Source of the DNA: Paenibacillus sp. OVF10
GTDB taxonomy: Bacteria > Bacillota > Bacilli > Paenibacillales > Paenibacillaceae
Assembly: GCA_022836915.1 (NCBI GenBank)
Contig: CP094668.1
Span: 1 to 64,000, forward strand
Length of the DNA stretch: 64,000 nucleotides
Reading direction: 5' to 3'
Shown: piece after piece, positions 1 through 9,701 of the stretch
Layout: each line of letters opens with the position of its first letter
Position numbering within the stretch: position 1 is the stretch's first letter
Translations under genes and position numbers: made by a program
The notes under the pieces: model-generated
Seen by the model: the letters and a program-made list of their open reading frames with translations, nothing else
What the model was told of the DNA's origin: nothing
Database searches by the model: none

Positions 1-46
1 CAAAGGGCACCCAATCATTACAGAATACCGAATCCTATAAAAAACA

Positions 47-80
47 GGACCGGAAAATGATCCATCCGGTTGCTTTTTTG
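47..80 (+). terminator. possible rho-independent terminator
   Basis: ACCGGA and TCCGGT form a six-base-pair stem with a ten-base loop, followed by TGC and a run of six T. This would end a plus-strand transcript entering from the left, but the stem is short and no gene is visible on that side. The rest of positions 1-303 holds a repeat copy (listed separately) and no gene. Confidence 0.35.
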
Positions 81-149
81 CTCATGCTGTTATGTCATTG
101 AGTGGGAAAATTTGAATACAAGTGATGCTCCGCAAACAGATTGCACCTA

Positions 150-232
150 CGATCGCTGTTATCCCCTGATTTTTTTGATTCTCCTATAAAAGGAGAAAAT
201 CATGGGATAAAGGCGATTCGCTTCTCCGGTTG
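150..232 (+). repeat. dispersed palindromic repeat, copy 1 (short form)
   Basis: The copy begins CGATCGCTGTTATCCCCTG, then has a T-rich stretch, a hairpin (TTCTCCT / AGGAGAA), the complementary arm ATCATGGGATAA and GGCGA. The outer sequences GATTGCA on the left and TGCATTC on the right are also roughly complementary, so the unit is a long imperfect palindrome. It lies just downstream of glyA. Three further copies lie near 1.7, 31.8 and 41.7 kb. Confidence 0.8.
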
Positions 233-303
233 CATTCTGCCAGCTTCGTCTTTTGTATTCCAATTTATAAAAACTCAAAAGAAAGCAGCATGAGCAAAGT
301 TTT

Positions 304-1536
304 TTAGTATTTAAGATCTGTATAGAGCGGGAATTGGTCTGTCAGTGCAGTCACTTCTGCACGAGCTTCATCCAACTTCGCTGTATCTTTTGATTTTTCA
401 GTGTTTTGGCAATGATCTTACCGATCGCTACCATAGCTTCTTCGTTCATGCCACGGGAAGTTGCAGCAGGTGTACCAATTCTGAATACCGCTCGTTACAA
501 ACGGGCTTGTAGGGTCGAATGGGATTGCATTTTTGTTCACGGTAATACCGATGGAATCAAGCACATGCTCAGCTTCCTTACCAGTGATGTTCACGCTGCG
601 TGTGTCGATCAGCATCAAGTGGTTTCTCTGTACCACCGGATACGATGTTCAATCCTTCAGCGATCAGTGTTTCAGCCAGAACCTGTGCGTTTTTCACAAC
701 GTTCTGTGCATATGTTTTGAACGAAGGTTGCAAAGCTTCTCCGAATGCTACCGCTTTGGAAGCGATCACGTGCATTAGAGGTCCACCTTGGGAACCAGGG
801 AAGGCTTTATCAATCGCTGCTGCCCACGCTTTGCGGCACAGAATCATACCACCACGAGGTCCACGCAGCGTTTTGTGTGTTGTTGTTGTTACGAAATGCG
901 CATGTGGAACCGGGTTTGATGCAAACCAGCAGCAACCAGTCCTGCGATGTGAGCCATGTCCACCATGAACAGCACCTACATCATTGGCAATGGAAGCCAA
1001 CTTTTCAAAATCAATGGTACGCGGATATGCACTTGCACCTGCAACGATCAGACGAGGGCGGTGTTTGAAAGCCGCTTTGCGTACTTCATCATAATCAATC
1101 AGGAATGTATCTTCCTGTACGCCGTATGCTAAAGTTACAGCAAACCGGATGCGTTAACCGGGCTACCGTGTGCGAGGTGTCCACCATGGCAAGGTTCATA
1201 CCAGTACAGTATCACCAGTTTCAACGCTGCAAGATAAACTGCCATGTTCGCTTGTGCACCGGAGTGAGGTTGAACATTCACGTGTTCTGCTCCGAACAAT
1301 TCTTTTGCACGATCACGCGCAGTGTCTTCAACGATGTCCACATGCTCACAACCGCCATAGTAACGTTTGCCTGGATATCCTTCAGCGTACTTGTTGGTCA
1401 GAACAGATCCCAATGCTTCGATTACTGCTTCACTTACGATGTTCTCGGATGCAATCAGTTCGATGTTGTTCTGTTGACGTTTCAGTTCAAGATTCATCGC
1501 TTCCAGTGCCGGGTCATTCTTGCGCAATTGTTCCAT
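304..1536 (-). CDS. glyA: serine hydroxymethyltransferase (frameshifted in this sequence)
   Basis: Cytosolic PLP enzyme that interconverts serine plus tetrahydrofolate with glycine plus methylene-tetrahydrofolate, the main source of one-carbon units. The first ~110 residues read cleanly, including [10 protein letters not shown] and [13 protein letters not shown]. The PLP-lysine segment [14 protein letters not shown] and the C-terminal end [13 protein letters not shown] are present in other frames, so at least three breaks are needed (around 1.2 kb, 0.95 kb and 0.5-0.65 kb). The reconstructed length of about 411-415 residues is normal for the family. GGGAGG sits nine bases before the ATG. In B. 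subtilis the same gene follows ywlG, as here. Essentiality in most bacteria argues that the breaks are sequence errors. Confidence 0.93.
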
Positions 1537-1607
1537 GATTAAATTCCTCCCAGTTTATAAGTGAATTTATAAAGTGAAACTAATGTTTGAAAACGGCGAG
1601 TGCAACA

Positions 1608-1747
1608 CCAATCTGAAGAAACGAAGTAGTCGCCAAAAGCTTTCTTTTGAAAGCTACTCCGAAGTATAGGCTATCACCGGATTTCCCCTTCAAATAGGGA
1701 ATAAAAAATCTGGGGATAACAGCGATCGGAAGATGGTGATGCAATCA
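1608..1747 (-). repeat. dispersed palindromic repeat, copy 2 (long form)
   Basis: Read on the minus strand it starts GATTGCATCACCATCTTC and continues with CGATCGCTGTTATCCCCAG, the T-rich arm, a CCCT/AGGGG hairpin and the complementary arm. It then has an extra ~37-base block containing AGCTTTC and GAAAGCT before GCGACTACTTCGTTTCTTCA. The same block is present in copy 4 and absent from copies 1 and 3. It lies between ywlG and glyA, so it would sit in the glyA leader if the two are cotranscribed. Confidence 0.8.
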
Positions 1748-1783
1748 AAGTCAGGAGTGTAACCCAATTAGTCTCTTTATATG

Positions 1784-2365
1784 TTAGTCACAAAATGTCG
1801 AATCTGGTTGTTGTTCTTTACGATACACCGCGCGTTCGCCGCCAATCAACTTCGGACGAGTCAACGCTGTAGTGCATTGTCAACACAGCGGAGCGCTGTA
1901 CGATAAGGTACGGCTACATGCCGGAGATGCATCCCAATCATCGTCTCCCCAATGTCCAGTCCACATGGGCCTGCACATGTTCAGCCAGGCATGGATCGGT
2001 CAGCGAACGATATGCTGCGGATGCCATTGAACCTCCGCCTTGGGCACGGGTACTGCACCAACCTCGGTCAATCCAAGACGAGTAAGCACAGAACGCATTC
2101 CCAGCGCACGGTTCAGATGCTCACAACATTGGAATACCGTATCAAAACGAATTCCTCCTGCACCTCGCGCGTATACCCGCAAGAAGCTGCTGTGCCACTT
2201 CAATGGCACCACTCGTACCAATCCGAGCGCCTGCGACTTCACTTGTGCTTGTACCGATCACAACGATCTGTCCAGGCCCAAGCTGTCCAGCAAGCGCCAG
2301 TTCATGCAGAATAGACGCGGTCTGTTCCTGCAATCCGGGTGTTCCGAATCTAACTCTATAGTCAT
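1784..2365 (-). CDS. ywlG: YwlG-type UPF0340/TIGR01440 family protein (frameshifted)
   Basis: Conserved Firmicutes protein of unknown function, always found near glyA in Bacillus. Pieces in different frames spell the family's typical order: [18 protein letters not shown] near residue 30, [11 protein letters not shown] near 75, VPVPKA near 100, and the end [15 protein letters not shown]. At least two single-base breaks interrupt it. The start is taken at the ATG about ten bases after GGGAGG. An upstream ATG lies too close to that ribosome site. Reconstructed length (~194 residues) matches the family. Assignment rests on motif order and on the position next to glyA. Confidence 0.8.
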
Positions 2366-2470
2366 CCTATCATCGCCTCCCGATAAAATCATGCCCGCTG
2401 TCCTTGGCTGTCCTTCGTATTCTGCACGGCATCTCAGGTACTATTATAGCGAATAATCAGATGAAAGACG

Positions 2471-2512
2471 AAAAAGAGCAGGTCTGCGGGTAACGCAGAA
2501 TTGCTCTTTTTG
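2471..2512. terminator. bidirectional rho-independent terminator
   Basis: AAAAAGAGCA and TGCTCTTTTT flank an inner stem TCTGCG/CGCAGA, giving a long hairpin with A/T runs on both sides. It separates ywlE from ywlG on the minus strand. The remaining 165 bases up to ywlE show no gene. rpiB, which sits between these genes in B. subtilis, is not here. Confidence 0.75.
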
Positions 2513-2677
2513 CCCAGGCGACCGGCCGTTTGTTCCGGTGCTCCATCGTGGTTATGCCCACTTCGTCGCCAGTTACACCGAATCCAACCCCTTCATCATA
2601 AAACAACCCGCGTCTAAAATCAACGGTTAATTTACATCACATGTCCTATTTCTATAACCTGCCCCGCAGGATTAGAA

Positions 2678-3242
2678 TTATCCCAGCTTATCCAAAAGCC
2701 GGTCCAATGCCGTCCGAATCTCAGCTGCAGCTATATTGTAATCATCACGACTTCCCCCAAACGGATCGGAGATGTCGAAACTCGGAATTCGTTGTCTAAT
2801 CTCAATGGCTCGTTCACGCTCGATGCCAGGATCTCTTGCCCAAGGGCGCGTTTCATCTCAAGCGTTGCAAACAGGCTGTCCAACTCCTGAACATGCTTAA
2901 TACCTGTTCATCATCCTCCACATATTCTTTCAATGTATAGGTTTTGTGGACTGAATCGAAATACCTGCATGACATGTTGCTTATGACTCCGTGTTAATGT
3001 TAGAACCAGATCGGCCCAACCTACCAGTTAGAGCTAAGTTGTGTGGAATGAGGTGGACCTTCAACGTTATGATCTCTCAAAACCGCTTCCGCATGACGAG
3101 ATCGGCATACCCTGACGTTGCTGCCACACCTGCGGAACGAACTTCTACCTGAATGCCACGCTTGATGCCAGTTTTCGCAAAAGCCCTCTGCTGTGGGGCT
3201 GCGGCACGTATTTCCTGTACATACGAATAAAATATGTTTCAT
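2678..3242 (-). CDS. ywlE: low-molecular-weight protein-arginine phosphatase, YwlE type (frameshifted)
   Basis: Cytosolic phosphatase that removes phosphate from phospho-arginine, countering McsB. The N-terminus MKHILFVCTGNTCRSPTAE carries the P-loop with the nucleophilic Cys and, importantly, Thr in CTGNTCRS. In the family this Thr (Ile in tyrosine phosphatases) marks arginine specificity. The C-terminus reads FDISDPFGGSRDDY in another frame, with the general-acid Asp of the DPFGGS motif. Breaks occur around residues 20 and 70 and near 2.85-2.95 kb. The start codon follows GGGGAG by eight bases, and the mntP stop is only 17 bases upstream, so the two are probably cotranscribed. Confidence 0.87.
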
Positions 3243-3259
3243 TGTGTTAGCTCCCCATT

Positions 3260-3858
3260 TTACATATGATGCAAATGATATGATATCTCAAGTTTTATTC
3301 TAAAATATAAACAAAGTCCAAACGCAAGCAAGATTGCGCCACCAATAGCTTCGCCGTAATCCCTAGATTCTGGCTCACCCGACGGCCTAATAGCAGACCA
3401 TCACCGACATCACCCCGCCACAAACGCCGAAAGCAGTACGGTTAAGATCAGATCACTGCTAAACATCCCTAAGGAAACGCCAACGGAGAACGAATCCACA
3501 CTTACGCTGAGGGAGAACAAAACAACGCCGAGCAGGAACGGTGGTCCACCAGCTTTGTATCGCCTTCACGGAATGCATTCAGAATCATAGAGCACCCAGC
3601 AAAACAAGCAATCCACCTGCCGCATACGTCGTAATGTCGCCGAGCAGGGAGCTGACGTATTTGCCCATATACATGCCGATGAGCGGCATGATTATATGAA
3701 ATAGCGCTGTTACAATACTGATTCGCAATACATCCCGGCCGAATGCCCTTCATGCCAATTCCGATTCCGAGTGAGAACGCATCGAGGCCAAGCGCAACAG
3801 CCATGATCAAAATGGTTACCAACTGCCCTACATGGGCAGACACATCCCACATCCCCAT
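3260..3858 (-). CDS. mntP: manganese efflux pump MntP, YwlD/DUF204 family (frameshifted)
   Basis: Polytopic inner-membrane exporter of Mn2+. The first helix segment ILIMAVALGLDAFSLGIGIG contains the family's conserved Asp, and other frames continue with a second half ending GDYGEAIGGAILLAFGLCLYF. About three one-base breaks lie between residues 40 and 140. Reconstructed length is ~199 residues, close to the usual 180-195. The start could be either of two ATGs six bases apart. It belongs to the ywlC-mntP-ywlE run known from B. subtilis. Confidence 0.85.
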
Positions 3859-3999
3859 ACCCCCAAGTCACGTAAAGGTTCTTGTACACGATATGCGGAC
3901 AAGGACCTAAACATGACCGATGAAAGGCAAACGGCGACGGTTCTATGATTGGATGCTGGCTTTATAGAATCTTGATTTTGTTTTGGAAAAAGATGATTA

Positions 4000-4025
4000 C
4001 TCTCCTGACTGTATGATCAGGAGAG
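4000..4025 (-). terminator. hairpin just after ywlC
   Basis: CTCTCCTGA and TCAGGAGAG are perfect nine-base arms around an eight-base loop, one base beyond the ywlC stop. On the minus strand a T-rich stretch follows only after about ten bases, so this may be an mRNA-stabilising hairpin or a weak terminator. Confidence 0.5.
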
Positions 4026-4026
4026 A

Positions 4027-5099
4027 TTAAGAGGGATTGCTGGTTGCCAACTTGTATGAGTTGGTTACCCGCAGCCGAGCAAGCCGATTCATGACGGCTG
4101 CTCCCAGCCCTTCGCGGAGCAAGCTTCAGCCACAATATAGCCTGTGGCATCGCGTCGCTGCGCAGCGCGGCGTATAGCCTGCGCGCGCTGCTTCAGCTCG
4201 CTGGCGTCGCCCAGCGAGAACACGGCATCGGCGCGGTACTGCTCCCGTGCTCGGCGAACGCCAACACAGCGGTGCGCTCTGCTGCGCCGCCTCTGTGAGG
4301 GCGGCGCTGATCCAGGCCGCCACCGCTGCGGGCGGTTCACCACGCACAGCGCCCTGCGGGTGCGTAGTGCGTGTACTTCATGCCCGGCGCGCGCGCCGGT
4401 TGCCCACCCATCGGCCCCTCCGCGAGTAGCGCGGGTCCGTGGCGACACGGGCGGCAACGGCGGAAAGTTGTTCCGCCGTAATGCCGCCAGGACCAGGATG
4501 GTGACGGTACCGTCGTCACCGACCTGCACAACAGTGGATCGACGCCCACTGGTGGGGCCGCCGTCCACGATGCCGCCGATGCGGCCATCCAGATCCTCGC
4601 GCACATGAGACGCGAGTGTCGGGCTTGGCCGCCCGGGCAGGTTGGCGCTTGGCGCAGCCACAGGGCATGCCGCCGCCGCGATCAACTGCAAGGCCACCGG
4701 ATGGTCCGGCATGCGCACGGCCACCGTGTCCAAACCGGCGGTGACACGCGGGGACACCGCCGGCCTAACCGGCAGCACGAGCGTCAGTGGTCCCGGCCAG
4801 AATGCTTCCATCAGCGCTTGCCGTTTCGTTCACTTCCGTGACCAGCGTATCCAACTGGTCACGGTGCGCGATATGCACAATCAGTGGATTGTCGGAAGGT
4901 CGGCCTTTGGCGACAAATACAGCCTCCACGGCTGCTGTGCTACGCGCATCGGCACCCAAGCCAGACCGTCTCGGTCGGAAAGGCCACCGTCTGACCTTGA
5001 CGAATGCAGGCTGCGGCAGCCTGCAGGTCGGCGAGCGCCTGTTGATCGGCGCTCCCTTTTTCATACCCAACAATTCAATATTACCCAATCCGTGATCAT
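4027..5099 (-). CDS. ywlC: L-threonylcarbamoyladenylate synthase, Sua5/YwlC family (heavily frameshifted)
   Basis: Makes threonylcarbamoyl-AMP for t6A modification of tRNAs. Segments in several frames give the family in order: QTVAFPTETV and GLGADARST near residues 35-50, FVAKGRPSDNPLIVHIAHRDQL, MEAFWPGPLTLVLP, AGLDTVAVRMPDHPVALQLI, PVAAPSANLPGRPSPT, RIGGIVDGGPTSG, GMKYTHYAPAG, and a Sua5-domain tail ending GLGAAVMNRL. At least five breaks are needed. GC content reaches about 70 % between 4.14 and 4.8 kb, well above the neighbours. The start is uncertain: ATG at 5099 is taken because the reading MITDW...YEKGSADQQALADL leads into the domain after one base shift. Confidence 0.85.
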
Positions 5100-5411
5100 T
5101 TCAGGCGCTCACCAAGACGCGTACATCCCACATCTCGGTGAGACGTTCCTACCGGAGCTTTCATATCACGTTCTTCTCTACCATCCCTCATCTCAGAGGT
5201 GTGTTGCACTGGTTCGTTTTCTCTGCTCATATATCATCATTCCTAAACTTCAAGTAGGTTAGTTCATATCCATATTCAATATAAGTAATTATAACATACC
5301 TGTCCCAACTCGGATGCCCTTCAAACTTCCCGGAAATTCACCACTAATTCATATTAAAAGGGCAGCTCCCTGAATCGAAGTCGCTTAATGTAATGTAGTA
5401 TAAATACGTTG
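5100..5411. other. intergenic stretch between spoIIR and ywlC
   Basis: A short minus-strand frame of 44 codons (5096-5230) exists here but has no good ribosome site and no recognisable product. It may be frameshifted 5' sequence of ywlC. The part next to spoIIR is AT-rich and I see nothing else in it. Confidence 0.4.
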
Positions 5412-6065
5412 TTATGCGAATAATCCAGTTACCCAACTCCACAGTTTCACAGCCATATCCCACAGAAAGAATCTCGCTTCCGGTGTGTTCCTGCACAGAT
5501 GCTTCTGCATCTCCTGGTTCAGCCGCTGCGGCTGATACAGTTGAGTTTTCGCCAGTGCATCCCCGGTCCCTGCATCAATGAAGCACAACGGCGGAACAAC
5601 ACACACCACCAGTTCTGACCTTTGCCTTCACCCAGCGTGATCCGAACCGCTTCTAATCTCCGGCAGGATAGACGGTACCCCCATACAGCTTGGTCGGGAA
5701 CGGAACAGAACCCAGCTCCACCTGATACTCATAATTTAAACTGCGACTGGCCAACTCTTCTCCTACTCTATTCTCAATCTCGGACAAATGCTCACGAATA
5801 ACCTTGCGCGCTTCATCCAGACTTTGCGGATTCTCCAGTTCGGATACCCACTCGCCCATCTGAGCAACCGACAGCATCCCGAATCTCGCGTTTCACCAAT
5901 TGATCTCCCGGGCATCCGAGTTTGCTAGAATCCGCAAGCGAATCGATTGTTCAGGAATTGCTTTGCCGCCACAGCTGCATCCGTTTTCTGACCTTCCCAC
6001 ATCATGATAATCATCATAAGACATACAATAATAAGTCCAATTTGCTTTACAATTCTTCTGCTCAT
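5412..6065 (-). CDS. spoIIR: stage II sporulation protein R (frameshifted)
   Basis: Forespore-made, exported signalling protein that triggers SpoIIGA to process pro-sigma-E in the mother cell. The N-terminus MSRRIVKQIGLIIVCLMMII is a signal/anchor segment following GGGGAG by five bases. Next comes AIPEQSIRLRILANSDA, then EIRDAVVAQMGEWVSEL and VPFPTKLYGGTVYPAGDYEAV. The typical NWWCVLFPPLCFIDAGTGDA segment and a C-terminal tail ending WVTGLFA follow. Three breaks interrupt it (after residue ~35, near 5.88 kb, near 5.6 kb). Length (~217 residues) matches the family. Its position between ftsW-like genes and ywlC resembles the B. subtilis locus. Confidence 0.9.
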
Positions 6066-6164
6066 TCCGTTCTCCCCTCGGCTCTCTGATCACGCTACCT
6101 GCAACTCTCTCATGTCTATCAGTATGCCCGGAGAACCGGAAGTAAACCTAGCATATGCAATAAA

Positions 6165-6392
6165 TCTACTAGAGTTTGTTCAAAAGTCTGCTTTTGATTA
6201 CGAAGGATGCCTAGTTGCATCATCAACGTTGAATATGAAATTCAGACGAAATAAGCGGGAGGCTTACGAAGGTTGTTTCTAAAGGAAATATTTTGATTGC
6301 TCGCGTAGTTTATCCTTCACTCCATTACTCCATCTCTAGCCTCATCATCTTCTCGGTACTGAAAACCCAACTTTTGAACACGTACTACTAGA
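6165..6392. repeat. MITE-like element with imperfect terminal inverted repeats
   Basis: The left end CTACTAGAGTTTGTTCAAAA and the reverse complement of the right end, CTAGTAGTACGTGTTCAAAA, agree at most positions over 25 bases, with TGTTCAAAAGT identical. The 228-bp interior has no plausible gene. This size and layout suggest a non-autonomous transposable element. I see no other copy and no clear target duplication in the window. Confidence 0.5.
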
Positions 6393-6509
6393 ATGTGTGT
6401 TTAAACCCAGGCAAGTTATACGATGACAAATATCAGCGTCCAAAAAGACTTGAAGACTGTACTGGCTGACCCTAGGCGAATGACTCTCGCGAATGACCAG
6501 TCGATGTTC

Positions 6510-6700
6510 CAAGGAACCGAGGACGTCTTATTTGCCCTTCAGGTCTTCTGAAATTGTAAGGAACATGAGGCACGTTATTTCCCAAAATCATCTGATCAAC
6601 ACGATAAAAAGGCTGTTTATGCTGATATAGCATGTCTCAGATTCCTTAGCTTTCTCCGGACACTTCAAATCCCCGAATAAGACGTGCGTGGTTCGTTAGC
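6510..6700. repeat. four-unit structured repeat, copy A
   Basis: Two direct units (6510-6536 with GGACGTCTTATTTGCC; 6556-6583 with GGCACGTTATTTCCC) are followed by two inverted units (6624-6650, ending GATTCCTTAGC; 6675-6700, GAATAAGACGTGCGTGG then TTCGTTAGC). Reverse-complementing the last two gives the same pattern as the first two: (C)TAA(C/G)GAA...ACGTCTTATT. The same layout is seen at 41.9-42.1 kb. It lies between ftsW-like gene 1 and spoIIR. Confidence 0.65.
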
Positions 6701-6963
6701 TCCCAACACCACCTAACACCTAACAACTGGCACCTGAAACTCCAACCATGCCCATATACGCTCCTCCAGAATCTTTCGGTGCGCCTCAGCCTACAGCAGG
6801 CTCGAAGACACCTATGCATTGCTTCTCTCATCTCTCATTCAAACTTTCTCACCCATCATGTTAAAAAGGCTGATCTGCACCTGGTTACAGGGCAAATCAA
6901 CCTCTTTATTCCTACGAACGATCACGTTATACGTCTCACCGCTTTACTTTTCACTATACCGAT
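6701..6963. other. non-coding stretch before the ftsW-like gene end
   Basis: No frame here has a ribosome site or family resemblance. I see no promoter or terminator of note. Confidence 0.4.
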
Positions 6964-8176
6964 TCAACAGTTACACAGCACTTTCTTGAGCATATTCCAT
7001 AAACGTTCCGACCATCGGGGTTGCTGCTCCCCCATCAGAAGTTCATCCTCCTCTTCTTGTCCATACAACTTAATACTCATGACCACCCCAATACAAGCCA
7101 TATTAATAAGCAAAGAGGTACCACCGTAACTGATGAAAGGTAACGTAATGCCTGTGAGCGGCATCAGTCCGAGGAACGCCCCTACGTTCTCAAACACCTG
7201 ATACAACAACATTCCGATAATACCTACAATGATGACGGGTCCCGCGCGATCTCTGCAAGTCAGAGCAATCAGCACCATACGTTGAATCAGAATAAAGTAC
7301 AACAGAATCAATACAGATGCACCAACAAAGCCAAACTCCTCTGCGATCACAACAAAAATGGAATCAGAATACGTATAGGGGACTCGTCCACTCTGAACGG
7401 ATGTTCCTTGCAAGTAACCTTGCCAATGATGCCCCTGAACCGATGGCTAAACCTGCATTTTTCGTATGCCAGGAAGCTTTGGAGGTAGCCTTTCCGGTAC
7501 AAGCCAGGGATCAATACGCTCTGCCCAATGCTCACGTTTTATCTTTTCAAGAAAAGTGAATACTTCATCATGGTAGAAGGTATAGGCTTTAACAAAACCA
7601 AAGAACGCTACCCCACGATCGCCAGTGCAATCAATGCGTGCTTCAGCCTCATATTTCCGATCCAGAATACCGCAGCCAGAATCACCACGTACCCCAGCGC
7701 ATTTCCCAGATCATTCTGAGCCATAACAAGGCAAACGGAATAAACGCCCAGCAGCCAATCGGCACAATATCTCTCCAAAATTTCAACGTGCCTCGTTGTC
7801 TCTTCACAATTAAATGGGCGAGGAACAGAATCAGAATCATCTTGAACAGCTCTGCCGGTTGAAAAGAAAATTCTCGCCAAGCTTCAGCCAACCGTTGGCG
7901 TTATTGATCGAACTTCCCAGGACATTAGCCAGAATCAGCAGTATAATTCCCAAGCCATACAAATAAAACGCATATCTCACGTATAACTTGTAATTCACAA
8001 GCCCGATCACAAGCACCGCAATGAACCGGCCACATAGAAATAAATTGTTTTGACATGGTGATTCGCCAGTTTGGCATCTGTCTGCGTTCCGCTGTAAATC
8101 GCAAATACACTAATAATCATGAGCAACAGCATTACAAAAGAATAACACCGTCCATCTTTTTCAGCATTCTCAACAT
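6964..8176 (-). CDS. FtsW/RodA/SpoVE-family peptidoglycan polymerase 1 (frameshifted)
   Basis: Integral membrane SEDS protein that would polymerise lipid II during elongation, division or sporulation. The N-terminus MLRMLKKMDGVILFVMLLLM leads into transmembrane segments. Family motifs follow in order: NGWLKLGENFSFQPAELFK, NDLGNALGYVVILAAVFWIGN, and near the C-terminus VPYTYSDSIFVVIAEEFGFVGA and TLPFISYGGTSLL. About four breaks interrupt it. Reconstructed length is ~400 residues, normal for the family. The start follows a weak GGAG. It is separated by a terminator from a close paralogue upstream. Whether it acts as RodA, FtsW or SpoVE cannot be told from sequence alone. Confidence 0.85.
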
Positions 8177-8294
8177 GACTCCGTCCATCCCCCTGGGATC
8201 TAGCATTCTATGATTTCCAATTAAACTCAATATTACCATTGTATATAATTGGATAATAAAATGGAAATCCTAATCTTCACAGGAACAAACAAAA

Positions 8295-8346
8295 AACCCC
8301 GGAGCAGCTATCCCCATGTGACTGGGATAGGCCTGTTCCAGGGTTC
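8295..8346 (-). terminator. rho-independent terminator after ftsW-like gene 2
   Basis: On the minus strand a stem built from AACCC-GGA-CAG-CTATCCC and its complement is followed by TTTTTTG. It lies about 60 bases beyond the stop of the upstream SEDS gene and should give the second SEDS gene its own expression. Confidence 0.8.
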
Positions 8347-8404
8347 TATAGTTATATCGCTATTTACGCTTATACGCATATATCTTACGTTCTGTTCACG
8401 AGAG

Positions 8405-9621
8405 TTATTGCTCTTGCTGCGACGGCTTCCGTCTGAACAACTTCATGACCATCTCAGTGATACTGAGTTGTTCTGAAGAACCCAGGATATCTTCATTTTC
8501 TTCCGTGTGAACTTTAATACTCATGACAACACCCATACTGAGCATGTTGAGCACAAGAGAGGTACCACCGAAACTGATAAATGGAAGTGTGATCCTGTTA
8601 ATGGCATCAGACCGATAAACGGACCAATATTAACAAAAATCTGATATAGCAGCATCGAAATAATACCTACAATCAGGTACGGCCCAGCCCGATCTTTGCA
8701 CTCCAGTGCGATCAACACCAGCCTGTGAATCAGAATAAAGTAGAGCAGTAACAATACCGAGGCTCCAACAAAACCGAATTCTTCACCAATCTGCACAAAG
8801 ATGGAATCCGCGTATGCGAGCGGTACTCGATTGGGACTGGATTGTCGTACCTTCGAGATACCCTTTACCACTGATTCCTCCGGAACCGATGGCTAACTTG
8901 GCATTATAGGTCTGCCACAATACATCTCTGGATGTCTGTTCTGGCACGAGCCAAGGGTCAAACCGCTCAGCCCAGTGAGCACGTCCAATATCCTTGAGGA
9001 ACTTGGCAACTTCATCATGATAATGAATATAGGCCTGTGTTCCACCAATAAAGGCAGCGACAGCAATCACAAAACCAATCAATGCATGGCTGAATTTCAC
9101 ATTGCCAATCCACAACAGGCCGACAAGAATGACTACATAACTCAAAGCATTCCCCAAGTCATTTTGAAGTAGAACCAACAACAAGGAGGCAAAACGCACA
9201 GTGCGATCGGAATGACATCCCGCGAAGAATAAGGGTCTGTTTTTCTTTCTCAAAAGCAGAGCAGACAGGAAAACGATTAAACATAGCTTAAATAATTCCG
9301 CAGGCTGCAAACTCAGGCCAAATATGGATAACCAACCTTGAGCTCCATAATACGTAACACCGAAAAAGTTAACGATGACGAGTAGCAGTAAGCCCACACC
9401 GTAGATATATAAATAGTTTTTGATGATCACTTTATAGTTAATCATGGACATTCCGAAGAATACGATGAAACCTATAATATAGAAAATCCCTGCCTTTTGG
9501 GGATAGGATTCCCATCTTGGACGACCAAACGTTGTACTGTAAATCGATAAAATACTGATACCCATCAGAATAACGAGTATAAAGACAATAGAATAGTCTA
9601 TCTTTTAAATTTGTGCAGCAT
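8405..9621 (-). CDS. FtsW/RodA/SpoVE-family peptidoglycan polymerase 2 (frameshifted)
   Basis: Paralogue of the next gene downstream, with the same membrane topology and motifs: GAQGWLSIFGLSLQPAELFKL, NDLGNALSYVVILVGLLWIGN, the long extracellular loop containing RFDPWLVPEQTSRDVLWQT, IGSGGISGKGYLEG, VPLAYADSIFVQIGEEFGFVGAS, and a cytoplasmic tail ending LFRRKPSQQEQ. Breaks lie at the N-terminus (codon 8, a missing A after MLHKFKR), near 9.2 kb, near 8.83 kb and near 8.6 kb. The start is inferred from MLHKFKRIDYSIVFILVILMG and has only a weak ribosome site. It lies 80 bases downstream of prmC. Confidence 0.85.
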
Positions 9622-9701
9622 GTAATTATGTTCCAAGCATTCAGAAATCTTCGGTATATCTCATTGTAGAGGATTTCACGGTAAAAGAAACCCGCGGAAC
9701 C

